Source of the DNA: Deltaproteobacteria bacterium
GTDB taxonomy: Bacteria > Myxococcota_A > Polyangia > Polyangiales > Ga0077539
Assembly (NCBI GenBank): GCA_947477565.1
Contig: CANJUR010000050.1
Coordinates: 1-35,068, forward strand
Direction of reading: 5' to 3'
DNA: 35,068 nucleotides
Made by a program: the position numbers and the translations under genes. Shown here piece after piece: positions 32,071 through 35,068 of this stretch. Position 1 is the first letter of the stretch; each line of letters opens with the position of its first letter. Under the pieces are notes generated by a model. That model was not told where the DNA came from, did no database searches, and saw only the letters and a program-made list of their open reading frames with translations.

Positions 32071-33381
32071 TCAGCGGGCGTCGATGTTGTCCAGAAAGTT
32101 GAGGATGAACTCGCTGACCGTTCCGCGGTCGTCCATGGTGCCGAGAGCGCCGTACATGGCCGCAGCGCCCTCCGCGAGGGTGCCGTCGCGGCGAATCTGC
32201 TCGGTGGCCTCGCGCAGGTCGGAGAGAATCTTCTCGACCAGCGGAGCGTGCGCGGGGGTGATCATCATGTGGAGTCCCGCTGGGCGCTGAAGGCGGTCGA
32301 GGTGCCAGCCTCGGGCGTCCATGGCCTCGGAGAGCGCGAAGATGTCGATGTCCCGCGCGCCGAACCCAAACACGCTGCCCACGGGATCACCGAAGACATA
32401 CAGCCCCGGAATGGCGTTGATGCCGTCCATGAGACGCCGTGCGGTGGTCATGGACTCGCCGGTGACGCGGAGATAACCGGCCTCGCCGAGGTGGTGCATG
32501 ATCGCCCAGGCCGCGGCGATGGGACCGCCCGCGCGAGTGCCGCACATGGAGGGAGATCCGTAGAGGCCGCCGGGCCAGTCGGCGTAGGCGACAAACTGGT
32601 ATTTCCGCAGTTCGCGCTCGCGATAGAGCACGACGGATGCGCCCTTCGCGGCATAGCCATACTTGTGTACGTCGGCGCTCATCGATGTCACTCCGGGCAC
32701 CCGGAAGTCGAAGGGCGGAACAGGGTATCCGAGCTTCTCCAGCCACGGCAGGAGGAAGCCGCCGAGGCAGGCATCGACGTGACACAGGATGCCGTGCTCC
32801 TGCGCCAGCGCAGCGAGTTCGGTGATCGGGTCTACGACCCCGTGCGGGTATTGCGGGGACGATCCCACGACGAGGATGGTGTTTTCATTGATCAACGAAC
32901 GGGCGGCGTGGATGTCCGCGCGGAAGTCGTCACCGACGGGGATGTGCACTGACTTCACATCGAAGTACGCGGCGGCCTTCTCGAAGGCCGGGTGCACCGT
33001 GATGGGCACGATCATCTCGGGGTGGGTGATGTGGGGCTTCGTCGCCCGGGCCCACTCCCGCGCGGTCTTCACCGCCATCAGGATGCTTTCCGTCCCGCCG
33101 GTGGTCATGGTGCCGGCGGCGTCGGGGTGGTGGAGCATCGCAGCGGTCAGCGATACGACGTCCGTCTCGCATTGCCGCAGTCCCGGGAAGGCCATCGGGT
33201 TGAGTGCGTTTTCCGAGAAGTACGCCCGGGACGCTTCATAGAGCACGTCGAGGGCCTCCGGGCCGGCGTAGTAGACCAATGAAAACGTGCGCCCGTGACG
33301 CCAGTCGGCGTCGCCCCGCTGGCGGCCCTTGAGGGTAGAGAGCACTTCGTCCTTCGACATTCCCTGCTTAGGAAAATCCAC
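32071..33381 (-). CDS. PLP-dependent lyase, sphingosine-1-phosphate lyase/group II decarboxylase-like
   Basis: This 436-residue fold-type I PLP enzyme keeps family landmarks. FPKQGMSKDEVLSTL is the amphipathic N-terminal start of S1P lyases. GTMTTGGTESI (about 90-100) binds cofactor phosphate. HVDACLGGFLLPW has the cofactor Asp203. SADVHKYGYAAKGASVVLYR has Schiff-base Lys240. This HKYG-x-x-x-KG-x-S-VLYR pattern is closer to S1P lyase than to glutamate decarboxylase, though the substrate is not proven. S1P lyase cleaves phosphorylated sphingoid bases to an aldehyde and phosphoethanolamine. The start is GTG at 33381, just after GGAGG, because FPKQG precedes the internal ATG at 33360. First gene of a three-gene unit. 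Confidence 0.82.
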   Translation of the reverse strand: MDFPKQGMSKDEVLSTLKGRQRGDADWRHGRTFSLVYYAGPEALDVLYEASRAYFSENALNPMAFPGLRQCETDVVSLTAAMLHHPDAAGTMTTGGTESILMAVKTAREWARATKPHITHPEMIVPITVHPAFEKAAAYFDVKSVHIPVGDDFRADIHAARSLINENTILVVGSSPQYPHGVVDPITELAALAQEHGILCHVDACLGGFLLPWLEKLGYPVPPFDFRVPGVTSMSADVHKYGYAAKGASVVLYRERELRKYQFVAYADWPGGLYGSPSMCGTRAGGPIAAAWAIMHHLGEAGYLRVTGESMTTARRLMDGINAIPGLYVFGDPVGSVFGFGARDIDIFALSEAMDARGWHLDRLQRPAGLHMMITPAHAPLVEKILSDLREATEQIRRDGTLAEGAAAMYGALGTMDDRGTVSEFILNFLDNIDAR

Positions 33382-33555
33382 GAAACCTCCGCATCGATGA
33401 TCTGGTTGGACTGAGGCGATCGAATTCAAAGCGAGGCTGCCTACGTTCCTATCGAATCAGCAGGCCGTTGTATCGAATGGACACGGAATCGCTCCACCGG
33501 GCGAGCAGTACCCCGTCGATTCCAGGGATGTTGACCTGAAAATTCGGCATCCCAT

Positions 33556-33635
33556 CGAATGCACGATGCCGCATCCGGACGTGTTGAACTCCCGGGAGGG
33601 TTCGATCTCAGGTCAGCATCGCTGGAGTCTGGTGC
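33556..33635 (+). repeat. Dispersed intergenic repeat, copy 2 (also 451-520)
   Basis: GCACGATGCCGCATCCGGA and TCTCAGGTCAGCATCGCTGG match the copy near 451 in the same orientation. The copy lies between the lyase gene start and the segmental repeat at 33655. No gene was seen in 33440-33655; the bases nearer 33381 presumably carry the lyase operon promoter, but no boxes were clear. Confidence 0.5.
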
Positions 33636-33654
33636 GACGCCGGTCCCAGGGGTC

Positions 33655-33882
33655 GCTAACGCACCTGGGGAAACCCCAACTGCCTTTGCAAGCCTCGCGG
33701 AGAAGCACGGCAGGCCCCCAACTGCCTTGCCGACGCTTGCGAACGCACCGTGCGTTGCCGGTGTCGGCCTTCGCAACCCTTGCGAGAGGCCATATCAGCC
33801 CTGAATCGTGCTCGCAGCGCCCGCAACCACCTGCGCACCCGCCGCGACCGGATCGTCGCCTCCCGTTTCGTTTTCGGTAGTG
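33655..33882 (-). repeat. Segmental repeat, right copy (inverted relative to 8465-8700)
   Basis: On the minus strand this runs from the last 28 codons of the gene at 33795-34604 through about 140 bp beyond its stop, ending in CCCCAGGTGCGTT. It matches the left copy with only scattered differences after the stop. It contains a small hairpin (AACGCAC...GTGCGTT) and an internal near-repeat of GGCAGTTGGGG. Confidence 0.8.
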
Positions 33883-34604
33883 ACTCCAGGGCGTCGCGCC
33901 GACGGGCGCACCCGATCGGCGAGATGGTGCTCCCCGACCAGTTGCAGCATCCCTTCGGTCACGTTGGCCACGGCGCCGAAGGTCGCGTCGTGCTTCGCGA
34001 TGGCGGCCTGCTTCACGCTGAGCGTCACCTGGGCCTCGCGCTCCTCCCGGCGCACATCGTCGAGGGCTGTCGTGACGGCCGCCACCTCGCGACGCAGCTT
34101 GCGGAGCGCGTCCTTCGCGTCGAGGGCGGCGCCCTTCACTCGCGACCTGGGGAGCACGACGGTGCCGTCCGAGATTTTCACCAGCGCCTCGATCACGCCG
34201 CTCGCGTAGCGCTCCAGCGTCAGCGGATCGCGCGGGGTCACGCCCACCAGCGCGAGCGCCTTGAGCGCGCCCGTGGTGTGTAGCCCCGTCGCGACCTCGC
34301 GCAGCTCGACGAGCTCGTCGTAGAGAGCGGTCACGGCTGCCTCGCGCGCCTCTCGCGGTGCGTCGTCGTCGCTCAGTTCGGCGTCGTGCTGGTCGTCGGC
34401 CTTCCGCATCGCCTGGGCGCCCTGACCGAGCATTCGCCCGAGGAGCTGCAGCGCAAACGACCAGTCGGGCATCGCCTCGCCGTGCTTCAGATGGAGCGAC
34501 GCGAGCTCGGTGAGACGTACGTCGATGCGACCCGCAAAGGTGTCGAGGGCCGAGCGCACGGTCGCCGCGCTGCGCTCACGTTGAATCACGGACTTCTGGG
34601 GCAT
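33795..34604 (-). CDS. Predicted helical/coiled-coil protein, function unknown
   Basis: This 269-residue soluble protein has no signal peptide or membrane segment. Long helices dominate: SAATVRSALDTFAGRIDVRL near the start, and DAKDALRKLRREVAAVTTAL in the middle, consistent with coiled coil between about residues 60 and 215. The C-terminal 40 residues are low-complexity. The ATG at 34604 has GGAG seven bases upstream. The last 28 codons lie within a segmental repeat whose other copy (8465-8554) retains a paralogous tail. No family recognised, and the downstream lyase operon gives no clue to function. Confidence 0.65.
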   Translation of the reverse strand: MPQKSVIQRERSAATVRSALDTFAGRIDVRLTELASLHLKHGEAMPDWSFALQLLGRMLGQGAQAMRKADDQHDAELSDDDAPREAREAAVTALYDELVELREVATGLHTTGALKALALVGVTPRDPLTLERYASGVIEALVKISDGTVVLPRSRVKGAALDAKDALRKLRREVAAVTTALDDVRREEREAQVTLSVKQAAIAKHDATFGAVANVTEGMLQLVGEHHLADRVRPSARRPGVTTENETGGDDPVAAGAQVVAGAASTIQG

Positions 34605-34849
34605 GGATGATCTCCGACGAAGGTGGAATCGCGGACACCATACCTCAGCCCCACCGGCGGCCGGGGCCGCACGCACTACAACCCGCGGGCGGGCTTTGAG
34701 GGACAGGCCAGCGAAGAATCGATCCACCGCGCGACACCTTCGCCCCCAGGGACCCCTTCAGGGTTCGATCCCTGGTCCTGGCGGGCGGTATCGTGCCTAC
34801 GTCCACGCGGTTACGGAGTGATGATTACGCGCAGTAGTCATCCATTGAG
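34605..34849. other. Intergenic region, no gene supported
   Basis: No open frame here resembles a protein. GGGTTCGATCC near 34768 resembles a tRNA T-arm, but no cloverleaf or acceptor stem can be folded around it. Confidence 0.5.
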
Positions 34850-35064
34850 GTCTTGCCGAGGGGATGCCTCAGCAGGGATGCGGGGAACGCTCGTAACTCT
34901 GCTGAAACACAGACTCGGAAACCGTCGCACAAGCGCGGTCCGAGGAAACTGAGCTTGCGCGCGGAACGCCGCTGGATCGAAGTCGGAGGCTCCCATTGGG
35001 TCGAGAAATCCACCGCTCGTACCCGACGGCGGAAGTGACCGGTGGGGTTCGCGAGCCCCCACCC
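34850..35064 (-). repeat. Dispersed repeat, right copy (inverted relative to 158-365)
   Basis: Read on the minus strand from 35064, it starts GGGTGGGGGCTCGCGAAC, passes GTGCGACGGTTTC and ends with CCCCGCATCCCTGC, in the same order as the left copy. A 74-codon minus-strand frame spans it and includes VPRIPAEA, matching FPRIPAKA in the left copy. The frame is probably non-coding, as in other high-GC intergenic repeats. Confidence 0.45.
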
Positions 35065-35068
35065 CTAA

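Noticed and set aside
34755..34800. tRNA-like T-arm sequence GGGTTCGATCC
   Set aside because: The T-stem only pairs well with a six-base loop. No anticodon arm, D-arm, acceptor stem or CCA end could be found around it.

Overview
The window is about 35 kb of high-GC DNA, most likely from a myxobacterium (Myxococcota). The reasons are the Cys-rich lipoprotein with Asp/Ser-rich linkers, several lipoproteins of unknown function, a remnant of a Ser/Thr protein kinase, multi-PAS/GAF sensor kinases and frequent GTG starts. That assignment rests on gene style alone; no rRNA or other marker gene is present. No rRNA, convincing tRNA, CRISPR array, prophage or plasmid backbone was found.

Bases 1-8400 are an eroded, repeat-rich zone. 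Intergenic palindromes are followed by a truncated ligand-gated-channel-like gene, a c-type cytochrome lipoprotein with a 15-bp tandem-repeat linker, and a Ser/Thr kinase remnant with two single-base insertions. Next come an intact predicted outer-membrane protein, an IS4-family (Tn5-like) transposase broken by two stops and a frameshift, a papain-like protease lipoprotein, a frameshifted gene of unknown function converging on an SprA-like putative metalloprotease, the tail of an acyl-CoA-synthetase-like gene, and a small DUF486 membrane protein.

Bases 9000-19000 are a signalling block. A GGDEF-EAL protein has a terminator-like hairpin and a possible 8-codon leader ORF upstream. An HrpB-type helicase is divergent from an HDOD protein that carries a zinc-finger-like Cys cluster and two membrane helices. 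A very large PAS/GAF hybrid histidine kinase converges on the HDOD gene.

Bases 19150-23320 hold a His-tailed EamA transporter preceded by a small coupled ORF, a predicted beta-barrel protein, and a DegT-type aminotransferase translationally coupled to an ABC-2-type ATPase that has no permease beside it.

Bases 23340-33400 are a run of minus-strand genes that probably form two transcription units. The first is a sphingosine-phosphate-lyase-like PLP enzyme, a TauE/SafE exporter and a YeeZ-like NAD-binding protein. The second is acylphosphatase, a HEAT/TPR-like membrane protein, a Cys-rich fibrinogen-like lipoprotein, another lipoprotein and a large NAD-glutamate dehydrogenase. The right end (33400-35068) holds a coiled-coil-type gene of unknown function and repeat families that recur, mostly inverted, in the left 9 kb. 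I found no clear new defence or biosynthetic system. The most unusual points are the segmental repeat containing a paralogous gene tail, the leader of the GGDEF-EAL gene, the HDOD architecture and the lyase/exporter operon.
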